NCBI RefSeq assembly: GCF_003860345.1
Contig: NZ_CP034179.1
Span: forward strand, 3,332,001-3,396,000
DNA length: 64,000 bases
Origin: Caenibius tardaugens NBRC 16725
GTDB lineage: Bacteria; Pseudomonadota; Alphaproteobacteria; Sphingomonadales; Sphingomonadaceae
Direction: 5' to 3'
Within the stretch, counting starts at the first letter, position 1. Each line of letters opens with the position of its first letter. The notes below the pieces were generated by a model. That model had not been told where the DNA came from, made no database searches, and saw nothing but the letters and a program-made list of their open reading frames with translations. The translations under genes were made by a program, and so were the position numbers. This document shows positions 32,421 through 41,690 of the stretch, in pieces.

Positions 32421-34076
32421 ATGACCGACAAACTTTCGATCGTGCTTGCCCAGGTGAATCAGTCCGTGGGCGATATTGCCGGAAATGCGGCAGACATGCT
32501 GTCCGTGCGCGCCAATGCGGGGAAGGTGGACCTTGTCGCTTTCCCGGAAATGCAGCTTATCGGCTATCCTGCAGAAGATCTCATTCTCAAACCGTCGCTG
32601 GTGGAACGCGCGCAGGCGGAACTGGAATCGCTGGCCCAGGCCACCAATGATGGCGGCCCGGGCATGCTGGTGGGCAGTGTGTTCGTGCGTGATGGCCAGT
32701 TGCACAATGGCGTTGCCATGCTGGACGGCGGGCGGATCACGGCGGTTCGTTTCAAGCACGAATTGCCCAATTACGGCACGTTCGATGAAAAGCGCCTGTT
32801 CACCCCGGGCCCTTTGCCCGAACCGGTGTTGTTCCGTGGCGCGATGCTGGGCCTGCCGATCTGCGAGGATATCTGGCATCCCGATGTCTGCCGCCATCTG
32901 GCCGATTTCGGCGCCGGGATGTTCGTCTGCGTCAATGGCAGCCCCTATGAAATCGAAAAGGACGTGCTGCGCATAGAAGGCGTGGCCAAGCGTCGTGCGG
33001 CGGATACCGGCCTGCCACTGGCCTATCTCAACCGCATCGGCGGGCAGGACGAACTGGTGTTCGATGGCGCCAGTTTCGTGGTCAATGGCGATGGGCGCAT
33101 CGCCGTGCAGATGACGGACTGGGAAGAACAGATCACACGCACCAACTGGACGCGCACCGCACGCGGGTGGAACTGCGATCGCGGCGAAATCGCGACGCTG
33201 GCCGACCATCCCGAGGATATCTACTGCGCCATGGTTCTGTCCTTGCGCGATTATGTGAACAAGAACGGTTTCCCGGGCGTGGTGCTGGGCATGTCGGGCG
33301 GGATCGACAGCGCGGCCTGTGCGGCGATTGCGGTCGATGCGCTGGGCCCGGACCGGGTGTGGTGCGTCATGCTGCCCAGCCGCTATACCAGCCAGGCCAG
33401 CCTCGACGACGCGGAACAGTGTGCCCGCGCGCTGGGATGCCGTTATTCGACCATTCCGATTCAGCCTGCCGTCAGCGGCTTCGATGCGATGCTGGCAGAC
33501 GATTTTGCCGATACCAAGGTCGATCTGACCGAGGAAAACATCCAGTCGCGCATTCGCGGGGTTACCCTGATGGCGCTGTCGAACAAGTTCGGCCCGATGC
33601 TGGTCACCACCGGCAACAAGAGCGAGATGAGCGTCGGCTACGCCACGATCTATGGCGATATGGCGGGCGGATATAACCCGCTGAAAGACGCCTACAAGAT
33701 GACCGTGTTTGCCGTTTCCGAATGGCGCAACCGCAAGAATCCGAAGATCGGGCTGGGGCCTGAAGGGGAAGTGATCCCGGAGAATATCCTGATCAAGCCG
33801 CCCAGCGCCGAACTGCGCCCCGATCAGAAGGACGAGGATTCGCTGCCGCCCTATCCGGTGCTCGACAAGATTCTGCTGGGTCTGGTCGAACATGAGGAAG
33901 GGGTGGAGCAACTTGTTGCGGACGGGTTCGATCGCGAAACGGTCGTGCGCATCGAACGGCTGCTCAACCTTGCCGAATACAAACGGCGTCAGGCCGCGCC
34001 CGGAGTCAAGCTGGGGGCGCGCAATTTCGGGCGTGACCGGCGCTATCCGATCACCCACAAATTCCGTTCGGCCTGA
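32421..34076 (+). CDS. nadE: Glutamine-dependent NAD+ synthetase
   Basis: A 551-residue bifunctional enzyme. The N-terminal nitrilase-type glutaminase has the triad E43 (FPEMQ), K112 (FKHELPNYG) and C148 (GLPICEDIW); ammonia passes to the C-terminal synthetase with the ATP-binding loop GMSGGIDSA. It makes the last step of NAD+ synthesis from deamido-NAD. The ATG matches the family N-terminus. Its promoter region overlaps the divergent Mn riboswitch gene's 5' region. Confidence 0.96.
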   Translation: MTDKLSIVLAQVNQSVGDIAGNAADMLSVRANAGKVDLVAFPEMQLIGYPAEDLILKPSLVERAQAELESLAQATNDGGPGMLVGSVFVRDGQLHNGVAMLDGGRITAVRFKHELPNYGTFDEKRLFTPGPLPEPVLFRGAMLGLPICEDIWHPDVCRHLADFGAGMFVCVNGSPYEIEKDVLRIEGVAKRRAADTGLPLAYLNRIGGQDELVFDGASFVVNGDGRIAVQMTDWEEQITRTNWTRTARGWNCDRGEIATLADHPEDIYCAMVLSLRDYVNKNGFPGVVLGMSGGIDSAACAAIAVDALGPDRVWCVMLPSRYTSQASLDDAEQCARALGCRYSTIPIQPAVSGFDAMLADDFADTKVDLTEENIQSRIRGVTLMALSNKFGPMLVTTGNKSEMSVGYATIYGDMAGGYNPLKDAYKMTVFAVSEWRNRKNPKIGLGPEGEVIPENILIKPPSAELRPDQKDEDSLPPYPVLDKILLGLVEHEEGVEQLVADGFDRETVVRIERLLNLAEYKRRQAAPGVKLGARNFGRDRRYPITHKFRSA

Positions 34077-34200
34077 GCGGGCAGGGGGGCTTTGCCGATC
34101 AAAGCAGGGCGCGCGCTAGGGGCGGTGCATGCCGTTTCCGCGCGCATCTTTGCCTGAACGGCATTGACTGCCTGCCAACTTTCACTAGCGCAAGCGCACC

Positions 34201-35544
34201 ATGACCGTGATCACGCGCTTCGCCCCTTCGCCTACTGGCCGGCTGCATGTCGGCAATATTCGCACTGCGCTGCACAACTGGATGCTGGCGCACAAGGCGG
34301 GTGGCCGCTTTCTGCTGCGGATCGACGATACCGATGCTGAACGCAGCCGGGAAGAATACGTCGACGCGATCCGCGCCGATCTGGCCTGGCTGGGGCTGGA
34401 AGCGGACGCGGAAGAGCGGCAATCGCAACGCTTTGCGCATTACGAGGCAGCATTTGCCCGTCTGGTCGAAGCCGGACGCATCTATCGCTGCTATGAAACC
34501 GCGCAGGAACTGGAACTGCGCCGCAAGGTGCTGCTGGGGCGTGGCCTGCCGCCGATTTATGATCGCGCGGCTCTGCAACTGACCGAGGCCGATCACGCGG
34601 CGAAGGCTGCTGAAGGGATCGCCCCGCACTGGCGTTTCAAGCTGGATCATGGCGATCCGATCACGTGGGACGACGGTATTCGCGGAGCCCAGCATTTCGA
34701 TCCCGCGCAATTGTCCGATCCGGTTATCCGCCGGGCCGATGGCAGCTGGCTCTACATGCTGCCCAGCGCGATCGATGATGTCGAAATGGGTGTGACCGAC
34801 GTTTTGCGCGGGGAAGACCATGTGTCGAACACCGCCGTGCAATTGCAGATGTTTACCGCACTCGGCGCACAGCCGCCGCGGTTCGCGCACGAGGCGCTGC
34901 TGGTCGGCAGCGAGGGCAAGCTGTCCAAGCGACTGGGCGCATTGGGGGCGGATTCCTTCCGTGAACGGGGGATCGAGCCGGAAACGCTGGTGGCGCTGCT
35001 AGCCCGTCTGGGCACGTCGCAACCAGTAGAGCCGATTGTCGATCGCGCGGCGCTGGTGGCCGGTTTCGACCTGTCGACGTTCGGCCGTGCGCCCGCGCGG
35101 TTTGACGATACGGAACTGGACCGGCTGAACGCCGCGATTGTCCATCATCTGCCCTTCGCCCGCGTGCAGGGCCAGTTGCCCGAAGGCATGGACGAAGCTG
35201 GCTGGGACGCCGTTCGCCCCAATCTGGCGCATCTGGGTGAAGCGGCGGATTGGTGGCGGATTGTCACCGGGCCTGTGGCGCAACCTGCGTTCGACGCGGA
35301 AACGCGGGCGTTTCTGGCGCAGGCTGTCGATGTGTTGGACGGTGGTTTGGCATGGGGCGACGATCCCTGGCATGCCCTGACCAATGCCCTGAAGGAAGCG
35401 ACCGGCCGCAAAGGCAAGGCGCTGTTCCTACCCCTGCGGCAGGCGCTGACGGGGATGGACCACGGGCCGGACATGGGCGCGCTGCTGCCGCTGATCGGCG
35501 AAGTGCAGGCCCGTACGCGGCTGGAACAGGCGGCGGCGGGGTAA
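34201..35544 (+). CDS. gltX: Glutamyl-tRNA synthetase
   Basis: A 447-residue class I enzyme charging tRNA-Glu. It has FAPSPTGRLHVGN with H16-V-G-N as the HIGH motif and KLSKR as the KMSKS motif, and the anticodon-binding C-terminal domain is full size, unlike the short GluQ enzymes. Alphaproteobacteria often have two GluRS genes and also aminoacylate tRNA-Gln this way; which copy this is cannot be told from the window alone. Confidence 0.95.
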   Translation: MTVITRFAPSPTGRLHVGNIRTALHNWMLAHKAGGRFLLRIDDTDAERSREEYVDAIRADLAWLGLEADAEERQSQRFAHYEAAFARLVEAGRIYRCYETAQELELRRKVLLGRGLPPIYDRAALQLTEADHAAKAAEGIAPHWRFKLDHGDPITWDDGIRGAQHFDPAQLSDPVIRRADGSWLYMLPSAIDDVEMGVTDVLRGEDHVSNTAVQLQMFTALGAQPPRFAHEALLVGSEGKLSKRLGALGADSFRERGIEPETLVALLARLGTSQPVEPIVDRAALVAGFDLSTFGRAPARFDDTELDRLNAAIVHHLPFARVQGQLPEGMDEAGWDAVRPNLAHLGEAADWWRIVTGPVAQPAFDAETRAFLAQAVDVLDGGLAWGDDPWHALTNALKEATGRKGKALFLPLRQALTGMDHGPDMGALLPLIGEVQARTRLEQAAAG

Positions 35545-35609
35545 AGCCCCCCAACGTCTGCTCGCAACGGGGCACTGCGTTGCAGTGTCGTGCGGCGGCC
35601 TCAGCGCCC

Positions 35610-37058
35610 TTAGCGTTTGAGTTCAGTGCCGAGCAGGGTGACAATGTGCAGCAGGTTGGTGGAGCCGGGGGTGCCGAACGGCACGCCTGCCAGCATCACC
35701 AGCTTCGATCCGGCGTCGCCAAAGCCGTGGCGCAGGGCCATGCGCTTGCCCTTGGCGATCATCTCTTCAAAGCTGCCGATATCGCGCGTTGTCACTGCGT
35801 GCGCGCCCCACAGCAGCGCCATGCGCCGCGCGGTCGCGGTTGACGGGGTCAGCACCAGCATCGGCACGCCCGGGCGTTCGCGCGCAACCCGCCGCGCGGT
35901 CGAGCCGGAGCAGGTAAACACCACGATCGCCGTGATGGTGGGCATGTTTGCCGCAATGGTCATGCTGGCGTGGCTGAGCGCGTCGGCCGTGGTCGGATCG
36001 GGCAGCGTTTCCAGGAAGTGGATGCGCGCCTTGTAACCGGGATCGCGTTCCACCTGGCTGGCGATGCGGTGCATGATCGTGACCGCTTCTTCTGGCCATG
36101 CCCCGGCGGCGGTTTCGGCCGACAGCATCACCGCATCCGCGCCATCATAGACGGCATTGGCGACATCGGACACTTCGGCCCGGGTGGGTGCCGGGCTTTC
36201 GATCATGGATTCGAGCATCTGCGTCGCCACGATCACCGGCTTGCCCAGCGTGCGCGCCGCGTTGACGATCTGCTTTTGCAGCGGCGGCACTTCTTCGGGG
36301 TTGAGTTCCACGCCCAGATCGCCGCGCGCCACCATGACGCTGTCGGCCAGTTCGAGAATTTCGCCCAGCCGTTCCACAGCCTGCGGCTTTTCGATCTTGG
36401 CGCAGAGCGAACCATGCCCGCCCATCAGACGGCGGGCTTCGGCCAGGTCGTCCGCGCGCTGGACGAAGGAAAGCGCGATGACATCGGCGCCATGCGCCAC
36501 GGCAAAGGCCAGATCCCGGCGATCCTTGTCGGTCAGGGCGGGGATCGGCACTTCGGCATCGGGCACGTTCACGCCTTTGCGGTCGGAGATCACCCCGCCG
36601 ACTTCGACCGAACAAAGGATGGCGGTGTCGCTTGCGCGGATCACGCGCAGGCGGATCTTGCCGTCGTTGATCAGCAGGCGTTGCCCCTTGTCCAGCAGGC
36701 CGAACAGTTCGGGGTGCGGCAGGCATACGCGGGTTTCGTCGCCCGGTTCGGGATCGCGGTCGAGCGTGAAATGGCTGCCGTGCCGGATCACTGCCTGCCC
36801 GTCGCGGAACGCGCCGACGCGCAACTTGGGGCCCTGAAGATCGCACAGGATGGCGATCGGGCGGTGGTATTCCTTTTCGATCGCGCGGATCGCGGCGATC
36901 GTTTCGGCATGGGTGGCGTGGTCGCCATGGCTCATATTCACGCGGAAGGCGTCTGCCCCGGCGAGCAGGAGCTTGCGCAACATTTCGGGATCGCGGCTGG
37001 CCGGACCCACTGTTGCGAGTATCTTGACCTTTCGGCCGCGCGGTTCGAATCTTGCCAT
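35610..37058 (-). CDS. pyk: Pyruvate kinase
   Basis: A 482-residue glycolytic enzyme converting phosphoenolpyruvate and ADP to pyruvate and ATP. It begins MARFEPRGRKVKILATVGPASRDPEML, and the ATP/phosphate motif (VNMSHGDH), the active-site segment MVARGDLGVEL and KPVIVATQMLESMIESPAPTRAEVSD are intact. The start at 37058 fits the family; an in-frame Met ten codons earlier would overlap the divergent promoter. It is convergent with gltX and divergent from the DUF1244 gene. Confidence 0.96.
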   Translation of the reverse strand: MARFEPRGRKVKILATVGPASRDPEMLRKLLLAGADAFRVNMSHGDHATHAETIAAIRAIEKEYHRPIAILCDLQGPKLRVGAFRDGQAVIRHGSHFTLDRDPEPGDETRVCLPHPELFGLLDKGQRLLINDGKIRLRVIRASDTAILCSVEVGGVISDRKGVNVPDAEVPIPALTDKDRRDLAFAVAHGADVIALSFVQRADDLAEARRLMGGHGSLCAKIEKPQAVERLGEILELADSVMVARGDLGVELNPEEVPPLQKQIVNAARTLGKPVIVATQMLESMIESPAPTRAEVSDVANAVYDGADAVMLSAETAAGAWPEEAVTIMHRIASQVERDPGYKARIHFLETLPDPTTADALSHASMTIAANMPTITAIVVFTCSGSTARRVARERPGVPMLVLTPSTATARRMALLWGAHAVTTRDIGSFEEMIAKGKRMALRHGFGDAGSKLVMLAGVPFGTPGSTNLLHIVTLLGTELKR

Positions 37059-37114
37059 GGGCTGCGCTATGGCACAGCTTTGCGGCAAGACAAGGACAGA
37101 GAGTTTTTCCTACG

Positions 37115-37429
37115 ATGACCAGCCAGAACGATCCGCTCGACCAGTTGCCCGATGCCGTTGCGGCCGAGGCATTCCGCCATCTCGTGCGGCATTTGCGCAA
37201 ACGGCACGATGCCCAGAACATCGACCTGATGGGGCTGGCCGGGTTCTGCCGCAATTGCCTGGCCGACTGGATCAACGATGCCGGGGCCGGGCTGGACAAG
37301 CCAGCGGCGCGGGCGCTGATTCACGGCATGGCGGTCGATGCATGGAAAGACCGCTATCAAAGCGAGGCTACCCCCGAACAACTGGCACGCATGGAAGAAA
37401 GCCTCCAAAAGAACGCGACGATGGAATAA
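37115..37429 (+). CDS. DUF1244 family protein
   Basis: A 104-residue cytosolic helical protein of the DUF1244 family, common in alphaproteobacteria (AEAFRHLVRHLRKRHDAQNIDLMGLAGFCRNCLADWINDA). The conserved GFCRNCL motif with two cysteines is present. No function is established. It lies upstream of gapR, separated by 86 bp. Confidence 0.88.
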   Translation: MTSQNDPLDQLPDAVAAEAFRHLVRHLRKRHDAQNIDLMGLAGFCRNCLADWINDAGAGLDKPAARALIHGMAVDAWKDRYQSEATPEQLARMEESLQKNATME

Positions 37430-37515
37430 GCGCGCGCTCTGGCTTCACCCGCTGCCCTGGCATCGCTATCAGCGCCTCCACGTGATTCTCAATTTTCTGA
37501 CCGGAGCATTTCCCG

Positions 37516-37752
37516 ATGGCTGAAACCACCGACGACCGCCTGCGCCTGCTGATCGAACGCGTCGAACGCCTTGAAGAGGAAAAGAAGGGCATTTCCGACG
37601 ATATTCGTGACGTTTACGCAGAAGCCAAGGCCGTGGGCTATGACGCGAAGATCATGCGCCAGATCGTGCGTCTGCGCAAAATGACCCCGGATGACCGCCG
37701 CGAGATGGAAATGGTCCTCGATACCTACAAGGCCGCTTTGGGGCTGGGCTGA
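37516..37752 (+). CDS. gapR: GapR-type nucleoid-associated protein (DUF2312)
   Basis: A 78-residue coiled-coil protein with the DUF2312 signature (DRLRLLIERVERLEEEKKGISDDIRDVYAEAK and KIMRQIVRLRKM). In Caulobacter GapR encircles overtwisted DNA ahead of forks and RNA polymerase and helps topoisomerases. Length and sequence agree with the family, which is nearly restricted to alphaproteobacteria. Confidence 0.93.
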   Translation: MAETTDDRLRLLIERVERLEEEKKGISDDIRDVYAEAKAVGYDAKIMRQIVRLRKMTPDDRREMEMVLDTYKAALGLG

Positions 37753-37847
37753 GCCGGGTTATCCTAAATCCCAAGTCATCCTGAATCGATACCGGGACTC
37801 TGATTGCTCCGGGTCGATCCAGATCGCGAGAGAGGAGCGCCAAAACC

Positions 37848-38165
37848 ATGATCGTGACCACCACAGCGGTTGTCGAAGGGAAGCCCGTTCAGGAATACCT
37901 CGGCATTGTGACCGGCGAAGTGATTGTCGGGGCGAACATTTTTCGCGATCTCTTCGCGTCGATCACCGATATCGTCGGGGGGCGCTCGGGCAAGTATGAG
38001 AACGTGCTGGCCCGCGCCCGCGAGGAAGCGCTGGCCGAAATGAAGAGCCGCGCGACCGAACTGGGCGGCAATGCGGTGGTCGGGGTGGACCTCGATTACG
38101 AAGTGTTGGGCCAGAATGGCTCGATGCTGATGGTCAGCGCCAGCGGGACGGCTGTCCGCCTGTGA
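37848..38165 (+). CDS. YbjQ/UPF0145 family protein
   Basis: A 105-residue cytosolic protein of the YbjQ (heavy-metal-binding-like, DUF74) family: [35 protein letters not shown] and [16 protein letters not shown] are characteristic. It forms pentamers in solved structures; metal binding is not proven. GAGAGGAG lies upstream of the ATG. Confidence 0.92.
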   Translation: MIVTTTAVVEGKPVQEYLGIVTGEVIVGANIFRDLFASITDIVGGRSGKYENVLARAREEALAEMKSRATELGGNAVVGVDLDYEVLGQNGSMLMVSASGTAVRL

Positions 38166-38333
38166 GCGCGCGCGGCCGCACCCGGTGGTTCGCCCCGGCG
38201 GGCCTGCTGTGCGAAACCGGCTGGAAACGTGGGGTCTGGTATGATCCGGGCTGGTGGCAAATATTGCCCTCAGCCCTGCGTCCGGTGTAAGGGCGCGCAT
38301 CATTTTTCCATTTTCCAGAGATGAAGACGAGCC

Positions 38334-39077
38334 ATGGCAGGCCATTCCAAATTCAAAAACATCATGCATCGCAAGGGTGCACAGGACAAGAAGCGTTCGG
38401 CCCAGTTCTCCAAGCTCAGCCGTGAAATCACGGTTGCGGCCAAGATGGGCACGCCCGATCCGGACATGAACCCGCGTCTCCGCCTGGCAGTGAACAACGC
38501 CAAGGCGCAGTCCATGCCCAAGGACAATATCCAGCGCGCGATCGACAAGGCGTCCAAGGGCGATGCGGAAAACTATGAAGAAATCCGCTACGAAGGCTAC
38601 GGCCCGGGCGGGGTCGCGCTGATTGTCGAGGCACTGACCGACAACCGCAACCGCACCGCCACCAATGTGCGCACGGCCTTCGCCAAGAATGGCGGAAACC
38701 TGGGCGCTTCGGGGGCGGTCAGCCACGGGTTCGAACGCAAGGGCCTGATCGAATACCCGGCCGGTGCCGGTGACGAGGAAAAGGTGCTGGATGCGGCGAT
38801 CGAAGCCGGTGCCGACGATGTCGAAAGCACCGAGGATGGCCACAGCATCTGGACCGACATGGAAGCGCTGCACGAAGTGGCGGGCGCGCTTGAGGGCGTG
38901 CTGGGCGAAGCCGAAAGCGTCAAGTTGGCGTGGAAGCCGAACCTGACCGTGGAAGTTGCCGAAGGCGATGCGCAGACCCTGTTCAAGCTGATCGACGTGC
39001 TGGACGACGATGACGACGTGCAGACCGTCTGGGGCAACTACGACGTGCCTGACGAGATCATGGCCAAGCTTGGCTGA
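38334..39077 (+). CDS. yebC: YebC/PmpR/TACO1-family regulator
   Basis: A 247-residue protein with the family N-terminus [21 protein letters not shown]. Members bind DNA or ribosomes; recent work on TACO1/YebC proteins supports a role in translation of proline-rich stretches, others in quorum-sensing control. It is usually next to ruvC; here a desaturase gene stands between them. A terminator follows. Confidence 0.94.
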   Translation: MAGHSKFKNIMHRKGAQDKKRSAQFSKLSREITVAAKMGTPDPDMNPRLRLAVNNAKAQSMPKDNIQRAIDKASKGDAENYEEIRYEGYGPGGVALIVEALTDNRNRTATNVRTAFAKNGGNLGASGAVSHGFERKGLIEYPAGAGDEEKVLDAAIEAGADDVESTEDGHSIWTDMEALHEVAGALEGVLGEAESVKLAWKPNLTVEVAEGDAQTLFKLIDVLDDDDDVQTVWGNYDVPDEIMAKLG

Positions 39078-39086
39078 TCGCCTGTG

Positions 39087-39123
39087 AAACCCCGGCCTGT
39101 TAACTATTACATGCCGGGGTTTT
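39087..39123 (+). terminator. Terminator after yebC
   Basis: AAACCCCGGC and GCCGGGGTTTT form the stem around a 16-nt loop, beginning 9 bp past the stop. Half of a longer inverted repeat (GTTAACTAT) falls in the loop. Confidence 0.85.
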
Positions 39124-39143
39124 AGGCTTGTACTATAGTTAAC
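39099..39143. repeat. Inverted repeat GTTAACTAT/ATAGTTAAC before the desaturase gene
   Basis: GTTAACTAT (39099-39107) and ATAGTTAAC (39135-39143) are perfect inverted copies 27 bp apart, ending 47 bp before the desaturase start. They could be a regulator's operators, but one copy is also in the yebC terminator loop. Confidence 0.5.
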
Positions 39144-39190
39144 AACATGTGTATTTTTATTGCCTGACCCGACCTTGGGGGGAGCAGGCA

Positions 39191-40243
39191 ATGAATACGA
39201 AGTTGATCGATAACGCGGCGCTCGATGCGCCCGACGCTCTCGAACAGGACGATGCGCTCCTTTTCCGGGAGGGCGATAGCGATGGCGTTGCCCGCCCGTC
39301 ACAAGGCGCGACCTACGAAGATCTGATTATCGATCGCTGGCGTTCGGCCGTGCGCTTCGGCGGGGCCGATGCCGATTCCCGCCGCCGCGAACACCTGATC
39401 TATGCCGCGATCAAGCAGGGCGGGGCCGTGGCTGCGCTGGCCTATATCGCGCTGCGCCCCACCGGCTGGGTCGAATGGTCGGCCTTTGCGGTGTTTTATG
39501 TGCTGAATATCCTCGGCATGTCGATCGGCTATCATCGCTATTTCACGCACAAGGCGTTCGATACCTCGTTGCCGATGCGCTATGCGCTGGGCATTCTGGC
39601 GCAATGCGGGGTGTATGGATCGCTCAAGCGCTGGTGCGCCGATCATCGCCGCCACCATGCCTATTCCGATCGCCCGGGCGACATCCACAGCCCCTATGTC
39701 GATGATTATGGCCGCAAGCTCGAAGGGCGTGCGGGGCTGAAGCATTCGCATCTGGGCTGGGCCTATGGCGATGCGATGACCAATATGGACCTCTATGGCA
39801 AAGGGATCGTCGGCGATCCGGTGATCGAATGGTGCCACAGGACGCGCTGGGTGTGGTTCGGCGTTTCCGCCGTGGTGGCGCCGGGTTTGTGGGGGCTGGC
39901 TTTCGGCGGGCCGCAGGCGGTGCTGGGCACGATCATGGTGGCCGGGTTCCTGCGTCTGGCGCTGGCGCTCCATGCCATTGCGGCAGTGAACAGCTTCGGT
40001 CACCGCTATGGCTACCAGAATTTCAAGGACATGGATGAGGCCCGCAACAACTGGTTCCTCGGCTATGTCACGCTGGGCGAAGGCTGGCACAACAACCACC
40101 ACGCCCATCCGCGCGGTTATTCCACGCAGACCCGCTGGTACGAAATCGATATGAGCGGCTGGATCGTGCTGGCAATGGAGAAACTGGGGTTGGTGTGGAA
40201 TGTCCAGCGCGCCGATATGCAGGCGCGGCCGCACAAACACTGA
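39191..40243 (+). CDS. Membrane acyl-CoA/acyl-lipid delta-9 desaturase
   Basis: A 350-residue integral membrane di-iron enzyme that puts a cis double bond in fatty acyl chains. The three histidine boxes are HRYFTH, HRRHH (in CADHRRHHAYSD) and HNNHH (GWHNNHHAHPRG), spread between hydrophobic segments as in stearoyl-CoA desaturases. The start (MNTKLIDNAALD) follows GGGGGGAGCAGGCA. The gene sits between yebC and ruvC and may be regulated through the inverted repeat upstream. Confidence 0.93.
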   Translation: MNTKLIDNAALDAPDALEQDDALLFREGDSDGVARPSQGATYEDLIIDRWRSAVRFGGADADSRRREHLIYAAIKQGGAVAALAYIALRPTGWVEWSAFAVFYVLNILGMSIGYHRYFTHKAFDTSLPMRYALGILAQCGVYGSLKRWCADHRRHHAYSDRPGDIHSPYVDDYGRKLEGRAGLKHSHLGWAYGDAMTNMDLYGKGIVGDPVIEWCHRTRWVWFGVSAVVAPGLWGLAFGGPQAVLGTIMVAGFLRLALALHAIAAVNSFGHRYGYQNFKDMDEARNNWFLGYVTLGEGWHNNHHAHPRGYSTQTRWYEIDMSGWIVLAMEKLGLVWNVQRADMQARPHKH

Positions 40244-40285
40244 TCCGCGCTTCCCCCGCAGGGCGGGCCGCGCTAGGCGGGGGCG

Positions 40286-40759
40286 ATGATCATTCTTGGC
40301 CTTGACCCATCGCTGACCTGCACCGGATGGGGGGTGATCCGCAGCGAAGGATCGCGCCTGTCGCATATCGCCCATGGGCAGATCGCCACCAATACCAAGG
40401 CCCCGCTGCCCGAACGGCTGCTGCATCTGCTGGACGCGGTCTATGCCGTGATCGGACAGTACGAGCCCGATCGCGCGGCGGTGGAGGAAGTGTTCGTCAA
40501 CAAGAACCCGCAATCCACGCTGAAGCTGGCCCATGCGCGCGGGGCGGTGCTGGCGGCTTGTGGACGTGCGGCTCTGCCGGTGGCGGAACATTCCACCCGC
40601 AGCGTGAAGAAATCGGTGGTGGGCACGGGCGCGGCGGAAAAGACGCAGGTGCAGGCCATGCTCAAAGTGCTGCTGCCCGGTGTTGCGATTGCCGGGGCCG
40701 ATGCCGCCGATGCGCTGGCCGTGGCGATTGCCGATGCCCATCTGGGCGGGCGCATGTGA
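40286..40759 (+). CDS. ruvC: Holliday junction resolvase RuvC
   Basis: A 157-residue endonuclease that cleaves four-way junctions in recombination. The acidic catalytic residues sit in [14 protein letters not shown] (D7), VEEVFVN (E67) and the C-terminal [15 protein letters not shown]. Its stop overlaps the start of the next gene (TGATG). No ruvA or ruvB is in the window. Confidence 0.96.
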   Translation: MIILGLDPSLTCTGWGVIRSEGSRLSHIAHGQIATNTKAPLPERLLHLLDAVYAVIGQYEPDRAAVEEVFVNKNPQSTLKLAHARGAVLAACGRAALPVAEHSTRSVKKSVVGTGAAEKTQVQAMLKVLLPGVAIAGADAADALAVAIADAHLGGRM

Positions 40760-41073
40760 TGTTTCTGGTGGTGTTCCGCAACCGCAAGCGCGCAGATTTG
40801 GACGCTGCCGCCTACGATCGCGATGCGGCACGGATGCTCGCCCTGGCGCAGCAGCAGCCCGGTTTCCTGTCGTTCAAGAGCTACACCGCCGATGATGGAG
40901 AAGTCATCGCTCTGTCCGAATGGGCGGACGAACCTTCGGCGCGCGCATGGGGGCGCGAGGCCGAACATCGCGCGATGCAGGGCAAGGGGCGCGATGCCTA
41001 TTACGCCAGCTACACGCTGTTCGCCTGCGATGATCCGCGCGTGCATCGCTTCGATCACGGGGATACCTGCTGA
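40759..41073 (+). CDS. Antibiotic biosynthesis monooxygenase (ABM) fold protein
   Basis: A 104-residue protein with the ferredoxin-like ABM/dimeric alpha-beta barrel pattern ([19 protein letters not shown] ... QQPGFLSFKSYTADDGEVIALSEWADEPSARAWG). Such domains act as small monooxygenases or haem/quinol-binding enzymes; the activity here is not known. The ATG overlaps the ruvC stop by one base, so the two are translationally coupled. It lies in the frame of a longer shadow reading frame, of which only this part is real. Confidence 0.85.
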   Translation: MFLVVFRNRKRADLDAAAYDRDAARMLALAQQQPGFLSFKSYTADDGEVIALSEWADEPSARAWGREAEHRAMQGKGRDAYYASYTLFACDDPRVHRFDHGDTC

Positions 41074-41091
41074 GATCATGCCGTCGGTGGG

Positions 41092-41622
41092 CTATGCCGG
41101 GCGTGGGCAGGGTGACACAGAACGCCCGCAAAACGCATCGCACTCGCGCCGCCCGGGGCGGGGCCACCGGTCTTCCGGCATCAGGCGCAGGCTCCGGTTA
41201 TACTGTGCCAGCAGTTGCAAAAGCGCGGTATTGTCCGGCTGGCGCGTTGCTGCGGCAAAACGCCCGCGATACATCCGCACCCGGATCGGCCCGTCAAACG
41301 CGCGGGCGGGCAGTTCATCGGGTGTGACCTTCCGCGGCGGTATCCTGTTGCCGTTTTTGCGGATCGCCAGCACCGCATCCCAGGCCGCGGAAAAGCTTGC
41401 CGCACCCGGTTTGCGGCGCAGGCGATAGACGGTTTCCCGCGAACAGCCGACCCGCGCTGCCGCCTCGCGCACCGATCCGGTCTGGGCCAGATAGCCGATG
41501 AAGCGCCCCTGCCGCGCCGCCGTCCACCCGTCGCGCCGCCTGCGCAGCGGCACGGGGACGAACGGGGGGACGCGGCGATAGGAAGGCCAGCGGGCGGGCG
41601 GCTTGCGATGAACCTGTGTCAT
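41092..41622 (-). CDS. Helix-turn-helix protein of unknown function
   Basis: A 176-residue basic protein. Near residues 35-75 it shows WTAARQGRFIGYLAQTGSVREAAARVGCSRETVYRLRR, a helix-turn-helix like those of small terminase or resolvase proteins. The remainder is Arg- and Pro-rich and does not match a family I know. Similar proteins of unknown role are frequent in sphingomonads. It ends 18 bp from the ABM gene on the other strand. Confidence 0.65.
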   Translation of the reverse strand: MTQVHRKPPARWPSYRRVPPFVPVPLRRRRDGWTAARQGRFIGYLAQTGSVREAAARVGCSRETVYRLRRKPGAASFSAAWDAVLAIRKNGNRIPPRKVTPDELPARAFDGPIRVRMYRGRFAAATRQPDNTALLQLLAQYNRSLRLMPEDRWPRPGRRECDAFCGRSVSPCPRPA

Positions 41623-41690
41623 CGCACAGCATAAGACAGATTACGCGCGTGTAGGAAAGTTTGGGTGAGGGGTGGGATGCAGCTCTGCCG

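Noticed and set aside
37041-37060. GGTTCGAATC resembling a tRNA T-loop
   Set aside because: It lies within the pyruvate kinase N-terminus coding sequence and no cloverleaf can be built around it.
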